From JAGNRR01 sp964409905 (GTDB lineage Bacteria; Bacteroidota; Bacteroidia; Chitinophagales; Chitinophagaceae): a DNA stretch of 64,000 bases. Where the stretch lies: the NCBI GenBank assembly GCA_964409905.1, contig CAYPET010000003.1:115199-179198 (forward strand), in the 5' to 3' direction. Made by a program: the position numbers and the translations under genes. The notes beneath the pieces are model-generated. The model was not told the DNA's origin, did not search any database, and saw only the letters and a program-made list of their open reading frames with translations. Positions 1-7,828 of this stretch are shown here, one piece after another (the stretch's first letter is position 1; each line of letters opens with the position of its first letter).

Positions 1-357
1 ACCCAATACTGAAGCGATAGACTGTTTGTGCAACTTACAGTACATATCCCAATAGGCCAGATCCAAAGCACAAACTAAAAAAGGATTTTCGGGATAAAGG
101 TGATGACAAAAATGCCAAAACCGCGCCGGTTCAGTAATGGCATAGCGTTCTATCATGGCAGCTTTGTCTTGCAAATCAGCAATCATTCCTTCCATGGTTA
201 CATCATAGTATGAAATGATTGGTGCTTCGCCAATCCCTGTGTGCCCATCATAAACTATGGCCACCAAAAGTGCGGCCTGCTGCTGCTTGGTTTCGTATGC
301 AGTGGTAAAAGGCCTGCGGAATGGTGTGTACATTTTTTTAAATCTCAGCTTCAACAT
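1..357 (-). CDS. Dipeptide epimerase (enolase superfamily), N-terminal part, cut by window edge
   Basis: This is the first 119 codons of a gene that runs off the left edge. It starts at the ATG whose complement ends at 357. The translation begins MLKLRFKKMYTPFRRPFTTA and contains GIGEAPIISYYDVTMEGMI and NPFLVCALDLAYWDM. These match the N-terminal capping domain of L-Ala-D/L-Glu-type dipeptide epimerases and related muconate-cycloisomerase-like enzymes of Bacteroidota. The family epimerises dipeptides released from murein so that the cell can reuse them. The catalytic barrel with its Lys and metal ligands lies outside the window, so substrate choice cannot be judged. It diverges from the DUF1800 gene at 462. 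Confidence 0.75.
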   Translation of the reverse strand, partial: MLKLRFKKMYTPFRRPFTTAYETKQQQAALLVAIVYDGHTGIGEAPIISYYDVTMEGMIADLQDKAAMIERYAITEPARFWHFCHHLYPENPFLVCALDLAYWDMYCKLHKQSIASVLG

Positions 358-461
358 GGTATTTTATAAAGCATTGAAAGTTAATTGATTTTTTTTCATC
401 ATTTCAAAAAAAACCTATCTTTAAACCGGCCTTAATTTCAAGACCATTAAAAAAATACAAT

Positions 462-2186
462 ATGGGTAATGTTAAAATAAATAATACCTATCCTGACCAT
501 TGGAAAATTGGTCAAGAGGAGATTAAACATTATGACATACAAAAAGATGAAATCTTTAAAAAGTATGCCAATAAATCGCTACCGCTAAATTCCAAAAAAA
601 CACGTGCTGGCTTGACGCCTTATAGCAATGCATGGACTGTGAAGCAACAAAAGCATTTACTGCGTCGCACCATGTTTGGTGTAAAACAAGCCGATATGGC
701 TGCAATTGCTGCCCTAACACCCAGCGCTGCTGTTGACTATTTGCTCAACAACATACCTGTGGCTCCGGCACCGCCTGTAAATAACTATGAAAACACCTAT
801 GCCGACCCCACCAACGTACCTGCAGGTGCTACCTGGGTTAATGCAGCATATGGTGATAGTACAGTTAATTATCACCGAGGGCTATCGCTAAAATCTTGGT
901 GGATGAAAAATATCATCAATCAAAATACCAGCATTATCGAGAAGATGATGGTTTTCATGCACAATAGCTTTCCTGTAGAATTTAATGTTGCACCGAATGC
1001 TTTGTTTTTGTATAAGTATGTAGAGCTATTGCGTACACATGCTTTGGGAAATTTCAAAACCTTTGTAAAAGAATTGAGCAAAGACGGTGCCATGTTAAAA
1101 TATTTGAATGGCCACTACAATATAAAAAACTCACCTGACGAAAATTATGCGCGCGAGTTGCAAGAATTGTTTACAGTCGGCAAAGGCCAAGTACAGTTTA
1201 CCGAGCCGGACGTAAAAGCTGCTGCTAAAGCACTAACCGGGTGGCGGGTTGATGATGCTACCACCACTGTTTATTTTGACCCTACCCGACATGATGACCT
1301 AAATAAACAATTTTCATCCTACTACAACAATTACATTCTTACTGGTTTAAGTGGCGCCGCAGGTGCTAATGAATTGGATAATCTGGTAGATATGATTTTT
1401 ACGCGCGACCAAGATATTGCACGCTACTTCGCTCGTAAAGTGTACCGCTTTTTTGTGTATTACGACATTGACAATAATATCGAAACATCCATAATAAATG
1501 GATTAGCGCAAACACTCATTAACAACAACTGGGAGATAAAACCAATGTTAGCGCAGTTGTTGAAGAGTGATCACTTTTTTGACACGCTAACTATGGATTG
1601 TTATATTTCAACGCCGATTGATTTTTTTGCGGGTACATTCCGTACGTTGGAGTCTAAAGTTGATCCTTCCTATTCTATAGAAGACGAGTATAAATGCTAT
1701 TATAAGATTGTGCAATATGCGGCGGCGGCGGCCATGAATCTTGGCGACCCGCCTTCTGTAAGTGGTTGGCCAGCTTTTCATCAGGTGCCATTCTATCATG
1801 AAATGTGGATTAACTCCGACACTTTACCTAAGCGTTTACAATCTACCGACTATTTGCTAACCACTAATGGTGTTTACGTAAGTGCTACTGCCAGATTAAA
1901 GTATGATGTATTGGAATTTGCAAGTTTTCTTAGTGTCCCGTCAGACCCGGATTATGTGGTTGATTATGCTATAGAGTATTTACTGGGGTTAACCCTCAAC
2001 ACGACCTCAAGGGATTATTATAAATCAATACTACTTGCCGGCCAATCAAGCAATGTGTACTGGACCAACGCATGGAATGACTACGCAAGCAATCCAACCA
2101 ATACCATTTTTGCCAGCTTAGTAAGAAACCGCCTCAGCCAAATGTTAACCGAAATGTTGCGTCTTGCCGAACACCATTTAAAATAA
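462..2186 (+). CDS. DUF1800 domain-containing protein
   Basis: A 574-residue protein carrying the motifs of the DUF1800 family: ARELQELFTVG, AAAKALTGWRV and GDPPSVSGWPAFHQ. No function is established for the family; it usually sits directly upstream of a DUF1501 gene, as here, where the next gene starts 22 bases downstream. No clear signal peptide is visible: the N-terminus is charged and polar (MGNVKINNTYPDHWKIGQEE). The two proteins are probably co-transcribed and may work together at the cell envelope, which is an inference from conserved pairing. A weak -7-like element (TATCTTTA) lies about 45 bases upstream. Confidence 0.85.
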   Translation: MGNVKINNTYPDHWKIGQEEIKHYDIQKDEIFKKYANKSLPLNSKKTRAGLTPYSNAWTVKQQKHLLRRTMFGVKQADMAAIAALTPSAAVDYLLNNIPVAPAPPVNNYENTYADPTNVPAGATWVNAAYGDSTVNYHRGLSLKSWWMKNIINQNTSIIEKMMVFMHNSFPVEFNVAPNALFLYKYVELLRTHALGNFKTFVKELSKDGAMLKYLNGHYNIKNSPDENYARELQELFTVGKGQVQFTEPDVKAAAKALTGWRVDDATTTVYFDPTRHDDLNKQFSSYYNNYILTGLSGAAGANELDNLVDMIFTRDQDIARYFARKVYRFFVYYDIDNNIETSIINGLAQTLINNNWEIKPMLAQLLKSDHFFDTLTMDCYISTPIDFFAGTFRTLESKVDPSYSIEDEYKCYYKIVQYAAAAAMNLGDPPSVSGWPAFHQVPFYHEMWINSDTLPKRLQSTDYLLTTNGVYVSATARLKYDVLEFASFLSVPSDPDYVVDYAIEYLLGLTLNTTSRDYYKSILLAGQSSNVYWTNAWNDYASNPTNTIFASLVRNRLSQMLTEMLRLAEHHLK

Positions 2187-2208
2187 AGCCAACGTAAATA
2201 ATTAAATT

Positions 2209-3771
2209 ATGAAAAGAAGAGATTTTATAAAAATGACAGCCGCAGCCAGTGCTGCATTGTCAATGAATGGCTTGCCCATTTCAGCCTTTGGCGAAAGTGA
2301 TTTCTTGAAGAAACTTTCTAAAAATCGTGGCAGTAATGGAAATATTATGGTCTTTATTCAGCTATCAGGTGGTAATGATGGTTTAAATACCATTATTCCT
2401 CTTGACCGTTATAGTGAGTTGGCAAATGCCCGTTCAAATATCATGATTCCACAGAATGATGTACTGAATCTAAGCGGTTCAAATACCACCGGTGTGCACC
2501 CATCCATGGCTGCCCTACAATTGATGTACGGTCAAAATTTAGTGAATATTGTACAAAGTGTTGGGTATCCAAATCCCAACTTTTCNNNNNNNNNNACTGA
2601 TATATGGAGTACAGCCTCCGATTCAAACGTATATTTAGAAACAGGCTGGTTAGGAAGAAGTGTGGACAGTATGTTTCCCGGAGCTCCACAAGCCTATCCC
2701 GACCCTAACTTTTTAGATCCGCTGGCTATTCAAATCGGCTCGAGTGTAAGCCCAATATTGAATGGTGTAAACGGCATCAATGGTATGGCGTTGTCCAGTG
2801 TTACTAATTTTTACAACATTGTAAATAGCACAGTTGACCCTGCACCCAACACTCCGGCTGGCCATGAGTTAACGTTTATTCGCTTTATCACACAGCAAAC
2901 TCAAACATACTCACAGGTAATACAGAATGCAGCCAGTCTGGGTAGTAACTTGGCTAACTATCCGAATAACCGATTGGCAAATCAGTTAAAAATTGTTGCG
3001 CAATTAATTTCCGGCGGACTAAAAACACCTATATACATTGTTGGCATGGGTGGTTTTGATACGCATGACAATCAAGTTGATACGATTACAACTCAAGGTA
3101 GACACGCAACCTTATTAAATGAACTATCAGAGGCCATCAGCGCCTTCCAAACAGACTTGAAAATGTTGGGCAAAGATGATAAGGTGGCCGGTTGTACCTT
3201 CTCTGAGTTCGGAAGGCGGATTAAGTCCAATGCCAGTTTTGGTAGCGACCATGGTTCAGGGGCACCAATGATTTTCTTTGGAAAGAAAGTAAACCCAGCC
3301 ATACTTGGCACAAGTCCGGTTTTGCCGCAAAATGCTACAACAAGCGACAATATTGCCATGCAATTTGACTTCCGTCAGGTTTATGCCAGCATATTACAAG
3401 ATTGGCTAGGCATGTCACAGGCAGATACGCAATCGGTATTAAATGGCGTCAATTACGCCACTTTACCAATTTTCCAATCATCTACCAATACCGAACCGGT
3501 GGTTACCAAGAATAACGAATTCGGTCTGGAGCCTAATTATCCCAACCCATTCGTTCATCATACTACGATCCGCTTTCGCTCGCAAGGGGGCGCTGCGCAA
3601 ATAACCCTTTACGATCAAATGGGGCGTCGCGTACGCATTTTATATGAAAATATTGTCCCGGCAGGTAATTTTGAAATCAATATTGACCGTGGCAATCTGC
3701 GTGCTGGTATCTATTACTACGAATTGATTATCGGCAACCAAAAAGCTACACAAAAAATGGTAGTACAGTAA
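2209..3771 (+). CDS. DUF1501 protein with twin-arginine signal and T9SS type A sorting domain
   Basis: A 520-residue DUF1501 protein, a family related to alkaline-phosphatase-fold sulfatases. The N-terminus KRRDFIKMTAAASAALS is a twin-arginine-type signal. Family motifs visible are FIQLSGGNDGLNTIIPL, GMGGFDTHDNQ, FSEFGRRIKSN and DHGSGAPMIFFG. The last 80 or so residues, beginning EPNYPNPF and ending GIYYYELIIGNQKATQKMVV, form a T9SS type A sorting domain, so the protein is predicted to be exported and attached to or released at the surface. Ten Ns replace part of a conserved segment after YPNPNF. It follows the DUF1800 gene in an apparent operon and ends before a hairpin terminator. Confidence 0.88.
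   Translation: MKRRDFIKMTAAASAALSMNGLPISAFGESDFLKKLSKNRGSNGNIMVFIQLSGGNDGLNTIIPLDRYSELANARSNIMIPQNDVLNLSGSNTTGVHPSMAALQLMYGQNLVNIVQSVGYPNPNFXXXXTDIWSTASDSNVYLETGWLGRSVDSMFPGAPQAYPDPNFLDPLAIQIGSSVSPILNGVNGINGMALSSVTNFYNIVNSTVDPAPNTPAGHELTFIRFITQQTQTYSQVIQNAASLGSNLANYPNNRLANQLKIVAQLISGGLKTPIYIVGMGGFDTHDNQVDTITTQGRHATLLNELSEAISAFQTDLKMLGKDDKVAGCTFSEFGRRIKSNASFGSDHGSGAPMIFFGKKVNPAILGTSPVLPQNATTSDNIAMQFDFRQVYASILQDWLGMSQADTQSVLNGVNYATLPIFQSSTNTEPVVTKNNEFGLEPNYPNPFVHHTTIRFRSQGGAAQITLYDQMGRRVRILYENIVPAGNFEINIDRGNLRAGIYYYELIIGNQKATQKMVVQ
2586..2595. other. Assembly gap (10 Ns) inside the DUF1501 gene
   Basis: Ten Ns keep the reading frame open between PNPNF and TDIW. DUF1501 proteins usually read NFSHFRSTDIW or similar here, which needs five residues between F and T, but this gap leaves room for four. 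The true gap is therefore probably three bases longer than drawn. The family comparison is from memory. Confidence 0.95.
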
Positions 3772-3796
3772 TAATAAGAAAGATTAAAATTGTATG

Positions 3797-3819
3797 AAGG
3801 AGCCCGCAAGGCTCCTTTT
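3797..3819 (+). terminator. Intrinsic terminator after the DUF1501 gene
   Basis: An 8-bp stem AAGGAGCC/GGCTCCTT with a CGCAA loop is followed by a short T-run. It lies 25 bases after the DUF1501 stop and just before the convergent MBL gene. Confidence 0.75.
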
Positions 3820-3825
3820 CTATTC

Positions 3826-4464
3826 TTAGTGAAAAAATGGATTATTCATTTTCTCAATACCCACACTTGTTGCAGGACCATGCCCAGAATATATTTTTGT
3901 TTCTGGCGGCAGCGTGAATATTTGTGTCTGTATGCTTTGCAATAAGGTATTTGTATCACCTCCGGGTAAATCTGTCCTTCCAATACTTTGCTGGAAAATG
4001 ACATCCCCGCTGATGACCCAATTATCAACCGACGAATAGATGCAAATACTACCGGGAGAATGGCCTGGGGTGAATCTGATAGCCAATGTTTGTCCTCCAA
4101 AATTAAGTACATCTTTCTCACTTATACATTCATGCTGTTTGGTGGGAAGTGATAATCGGACGCCGTAATTACTGGCTACAAACGCTGCATTTTCATAAAC
4201 CGGCAATTCTTTTTCGTGAATAAAAAATGGCACGTCATATTCGTCCAAAAAAGCCTTTAGACCAAAAATATGATCTAAATGAGCATGCGTCAAAACAACC
4301 TGCTTAGGTACCAACTCATGCCCACGAATAAAATCATTGAGTAATTTTTGCTCATGCGCATCGTACATCCCGGGGTCGATAAGTATCGCATTTAAATCCT
4401 CGTCAAAAAGCAGATAAGTATTTTCTTGAAAGGGGTTAAAGGTGAACTGAGCAATCTGTATCAT
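3826..4464 (-). CDS. MBL-fold metallo-hydrolase, glyoxalase II-like
   Basis: A 212-residue single-domain metallo-beta-lactamase-fold enzyme. The metal-binding motif THAHLDH is at residues 59-65 (H60, H62, D64, H65). Further ligands are the histidine of TPGHSPGS, the aspartate of SGDVIF, and the histidine of YSGHGPAT. The arrangement and length match the hydroxyacylglutathione-hydrolase-like subgroup that is widespread in Bacteroidota and acts in the cytosol on thioesters or related substrates. The actual substrate cannot be told. The ATG at 4464 gives MIQIAQFTFNPFQENTYLL, the usual start for this family. The gene stands alone between two plus-strand genes. Confidence 0.88.
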   Translation of the reverse strand: MIQIAQFTFNPFQENTYLLFDEDLNAILIDPGMYDAHEQKLLNDFIRGHELVPKQVVLTHAHLDHIFGLKAFLDEYDVPFFIHEKELPVYENAAFVASNYGVRLSLPTKQHECISEKDVLNFGGQTLAIRFTPGHSPGSICIYSSVDNWVISGDVIFQQSIGRTDLPGGDTNTLLQSIQTQIFTLPPETKIYSGHGPATSVGIEKMNNPFFH

Positions 4465-4545
4465 TTTCCAAAATATTAACAGCGAGCTACAATATTATTA
4501 CATTCGGGTAATAGCAATAAGAATAATTGCTTGTAATTTAGTACG

Positions 4546-7500
4546 GTGCTACCAAAAATAAAATATGGTTTGGTGTTGGCGATGCTGGTTGTAGCATTGA
4601 TGGTTGCTGAAAAAAGCATTGGTCAGGCATCGACAGAGAAATTTGGTCAAAGTCAAATTCAATACCAATCGTTCAAGTGGAAGTATTACGACAGTACTCA
4701 TTTTCGGGTTTTTTTCTATCGTCCGGGCGAAAAACTTGCCGAACATATACTGCTGGAAGCAGAACGCGAGCTAAGTGTGATTGTTCAAAAAATGGGCGGA
4801 AACCTCCCACGTAAATTGAATATCGTTCTTTATAACTCTTATAGCGACTATGTACAGAGTAATATCGGTGTAAACCGCACCTCCGACCTAAACGATGCCG
4901 ATGGTGGTAGACTGCGTGTAAGTGGAAACAACTTGCCGGTGTATTTCACGGGTAACCACGCAGCCTTAAGCAAACAAGTAAAACAAGGAGTGGCCAATGT
5001 AATAAAAGACAATATGTTGTTTGGGCAAAATATAAAGGAGATTGTAAAAAATGCCATTACTATGAATTTGCCGGAATGGTACACCGCCGGATACGTTGAG
5101 TATATCTCCAACGACTGGACACCCGTATTACAAACGGAAGTGCAAAACATTATTACCTTGGCAGATAGCAACTCAAAATTTCGAAATATTGCTCAGAAAA
5201 ACCCAAAACTTATCGGTCAATCGTTTTGGCATTTTGTTGAAGATTATTATGGCCCCAACACCGTTTCAAACTTACTCTACCTGTCCCGTTATGCTAAAAA
5301 TGTCGAATCTGCAATTGCTCAAGCAATGCACCAAGAGGCTGAGGCAGTTTATAAGTCTTGGCGGATGTACTATGCCATCCCCAACGAACTATTGAATGAT
5401 AGTAACACGTTCGGCAGAAAATTAATTACGAAGTTTAAACCTAAATTCGAAGGGCAATATAGCCAGTTCGCGTTGTCTCCTAATGGCAGGCAATTGGCCT
5501 ACGTACAAAAAAAAGATGGTGAATGGAAAATTATTTTGCAGGAAACTGATTTTGGTGATACCAAAGTTTTAAGTCAAGGTGGATTCAAAAATCTTGATGA
5601 AGTAAACGACCCCGACTATCCCTTAATCGCCTGGAGTCCAAGTGGCAACTATTTGGCTACCGTTACTACGCTGAAAGACAAGACACTACTGCGGCTGTAC
5701 AATGCCGTGACTCAGCGCAAGTCAAACAAAGTCATTACACCGCGTAAAATTGAACGCATAACAGGATTATGTTTTACAAATGATGACCAAACGCTCATTT
5801 TTACCGGTATTAAAAAAGGCAAGAGCGATTTATTCACTTATAACTTTAGGCGCAACCTGGTCACCAACCTGACCAATGATTATTACGATGACCATTCGCC
5901 CAGCTACGTGTCCGGAAGTGGTAAAACGGGAATTCTCTTTTTATCGAATAGGCCGGATACGGTGTTGAATGGCGCAGAGTTAAAGGCCAGAAAATATTTT
6001 GACCCAACTTTCAATATTTATTATTTCAACCAGAAAAATCGGGCATCACTTAAAAAGGTTACCGCAACTAACAATCCAATATCCGAGCCAATCCAATACG
6101 GCTTGGATAAATTTACGTATATCGAAAAAATAGATGGCGAGCTTGTTCGAAAAGTAATAGATGTAACGACATCACAGACGGGTGGGGTAAGTTTCAAGTC
6201 AGGGCCGACCAATTCTTTACCGCTTAATATTTTAAAGCATCAATATATCCCCAAACAAGAATCTCTGGTTGAGGTGATAAAACGTAACGGCCGCTACCAG
6301 ATTTATAATACTATAGTCCAAGACCTTGAAAAATATGACCTTGAGAACCCAAAACAAGTAAAAGAAACCGACATTAAAAAAAATAAGGTTTATCAACTAT
6401 CCCAACCATCATCAGCGCCCTATGTTACCAGCTTTTCAGTTTCTGATTCAAGTGAATTGTTAAACGAAATTTTTACTGATCAAACAGTAGAAAACAAAAA
6501 AGCAGCTGGCAGCAAACTGGTTGACGTACCTAAAAAAAGAAAACAATACCCCTATAAAACAACGTTTAATCCTAAGTCACTGACGACCTCATTGGATAAT
6601 ACCTTGCTTTTTACCCGTTATCAAAACGTTTCTCAAAACCCTTCAGGCTATAATTTCCCCGATTTAAATGGATTTATTTCTTTCGAGTTACTGGATATCC
6701 TTGAGGACCAAAAACTTACTGGCGGGATACGCGTACCGGCCAGCCTAAATGGCACCAGTTATTTTTTACAATACGCCAATTATCAAAAGCGGTTAGATTG
6801 GAAAGTCACATACTTTCATCAACAAAACAAACAATTATTTGATACTGCAGATGCGCCGGGCAACCTAACAGCCCCTTTTCAATTTTTGGGTAAGGTAGCT
6901 ACAGAATACCTGGAAGGTAATTTCAGCTATCCTTTCAATCGGGCAAATAGTATTAGACTTTCAGTAGGATTTCGTTACGACCATGTACGTTATTTGGCAC
7001 AAAACAGTTTCACGATTGAATTTCCCAACGACAATGAATACTGGTCATTTATGCGTTTTGAATATGTATTTGATAACTCATTAAACCCCATGCTGAACAT
7101 TCGGAAGGGAACAAGAGCAAAAGTTTTTGCCGAATATCAGTATCGGCTAAACAAATCAGCTACCGGTTTTTACCAACTGGGTCTTGATGCGCGCAATTAT
7201 TTGCCCATTTATAAAAACACCATTTTAGCATCCAGAGTTGCAACAGGCCTTAGCGATGGTAGTGCAAAATTACTATATTACATGGGTGGAGTCGATAATC
7301 CTATAGAACTCAACAGTAACCGTGGGTTGCCCCCAAATAACCTTTCTGAATACGCCTTTCAGACCACAGCCACCAACCTCAGAGGTTACCCTTTGCAAGC
7401 TTTTAATGGTAGTAGCTATGCCATGATCAACGAAGAAATTCGACTGCCGATCTACAATACTTTCTTTAAACGACCATTGAAATCAGCCTTTTTGCGCAAT

Positions 7501-7764
7501 CTACAGTTGATTGGGTTCATTGATATTGGAGCGGCGTGGCGTGGACTTCTACCTCTGGACGAGGTCATTAACCCTGTTTACCAAACGGCATCGTCTAACG
7601 TACTAGCAAACTTTGAAAATAAGCAAGATGTAATGGGTATTGGTTACGGTACCGGCATTCGCACAAAGATACTCGGTTATTTCATGCGCTTGGATGTAGC
7701 ATGGAATATAGAAAAAGATGACCGTAAGCCCATGTTGCATCTATCAATGGCAACCGATTTCTAG
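4546..7764 (+). CDS. Large envelope protein: peptidase-MA-like region, PD40 propeller, outer-membrane barrel
   Basis: A 1072-residue protein starting at a GTG, the only start giving a full signal peptide (MLPKIKYGLVLAMLVVALMV, cleavage near residue 27). Residues about 45-280 resemble the gluzincin-like peptidase MA domain, but the expected HExxH is absent and the corresponding stretch reads LPEWYTAGYVEYISNDW. Residues about 300-520 hold PD40/TolB-type propeller repeats (FALSPNGRQLAYVQKKDGEW, IAWSPSGNYLATV). The C-terminal third looks like a surface-antigen/Omp85-type barrel, with alternating aromatic strands and a terminal Phe. The architecture matches Bacteroidota proteins annotated as TolB-like translocation proteins. 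The function is unknown. Confidence 0.75.
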   Translation: MLPKIKYGLVLAMLVVALMVAEKSIGQASTEKFGQSQIQYQSFKWKYYDSTHFRVFFYRPGEKLAEHILLEAERELSVIVQKMGGNLPRKLNIVLYNSYSDYVQSNIGVNRTSDLNDADGGRLRVSGNNLPVYFTGNHAALSKQVKQGVANVIKDNMLFGQNIKEIVKNAITMNLPEWYTAGYVEYISNDWTPVLQTEVQNIITLADSNSKFRNIAQKNPKLIGQSFWHFVEDYYGPNTVSNLLYLSRYAKNVESAIAQAMHQEAEAVYKSWRMYYAIPNELLNDSNTFGRKLITKFKPKFEGQYSQFALSPNGRQLAYVQKKDGEWKIILQETDFGDTKVLSQGGFKNLDEVNDPDYPLIAWSPSGNYLATVTTLKDKTLLRLYNAVTQRKSNKVITPRKIERITGLCFTNDDQTLIFTGIKKGKSDLFTYNFRRNLVTNLTNDYYDDHSPSYVSGSGKTGILFLSNRPDTVLNGAELKARKYFDPTFNIYYFNQKNRASLKKVTATNNPISEPIQYGLDKFTYIEKIDGELVRKVIDVTTSQTGGVSFKSGPTNSLPLNILKHQYIPKQESLVEVIKRNGRYQIYNTIVQDLEKYDLENPKQVKETDIKKNKVYQLSQPSSAPYVTSFSVSDSSELLNEIFTDQTVENKKAAGSKLVDVPKKRKQYPYKTTFNPKSLTTSLDNTLLFTRYQNVSQNPSGYNFPDLNGFISFELLDILEDQKLTGGIRVPASLNGTSYFLQYANYQKRLDWKVTYFHQQNKQLFDTADAPGNLTAPFQFLGKVATEYLEGNFSYPFNRANSIRLSVGFRYDHVRYLAQNSFTIEFPNDNEYWSFMRFEYVFDNSLNPMLNIRKGTRAKVFAEYQYRLNKSATGFYQLGLDARNYLPIYKNTILASRVATGLSDGSAKLLYYMGGVDNPIELNSNRGLPPNNLSEYAFQTTATNLRGYPLQAFNGSSYAMINEEIRLPIYNTFFKRPLKSAFLRNLQLIGFIDIGAAWRGLLPLDEVINPVYQTASSNVLANFENKQDVMGIGYGTGIRTKILGYFMRLDVAWNIEKDDRKPMLHLSMATDF

Positions 7765-7789
7765 AGAAGGTAGTCACCCATGCGCAGAG

Positions 7790-7820
7790 TTGGTGTGATG
7801 ACAAACTAATCGTAAATTTG
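7790..7820 (+). promoter_or_regulatory. Bacteroidota-type promoter for ileS
   Basis: A TTG at 7790-7792, a 20-base spacer and a -7 box TAAATTTG at 7813-7820 match the Bacteroidota consensus. The -7 box ends only eight bases before the ileS ATG, so transcription would start a few bases from the start codon and the mRNA would be nearly leaderless. Confidence 0.75.
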
Positions 7821-7828
7821 CGCCCCTT

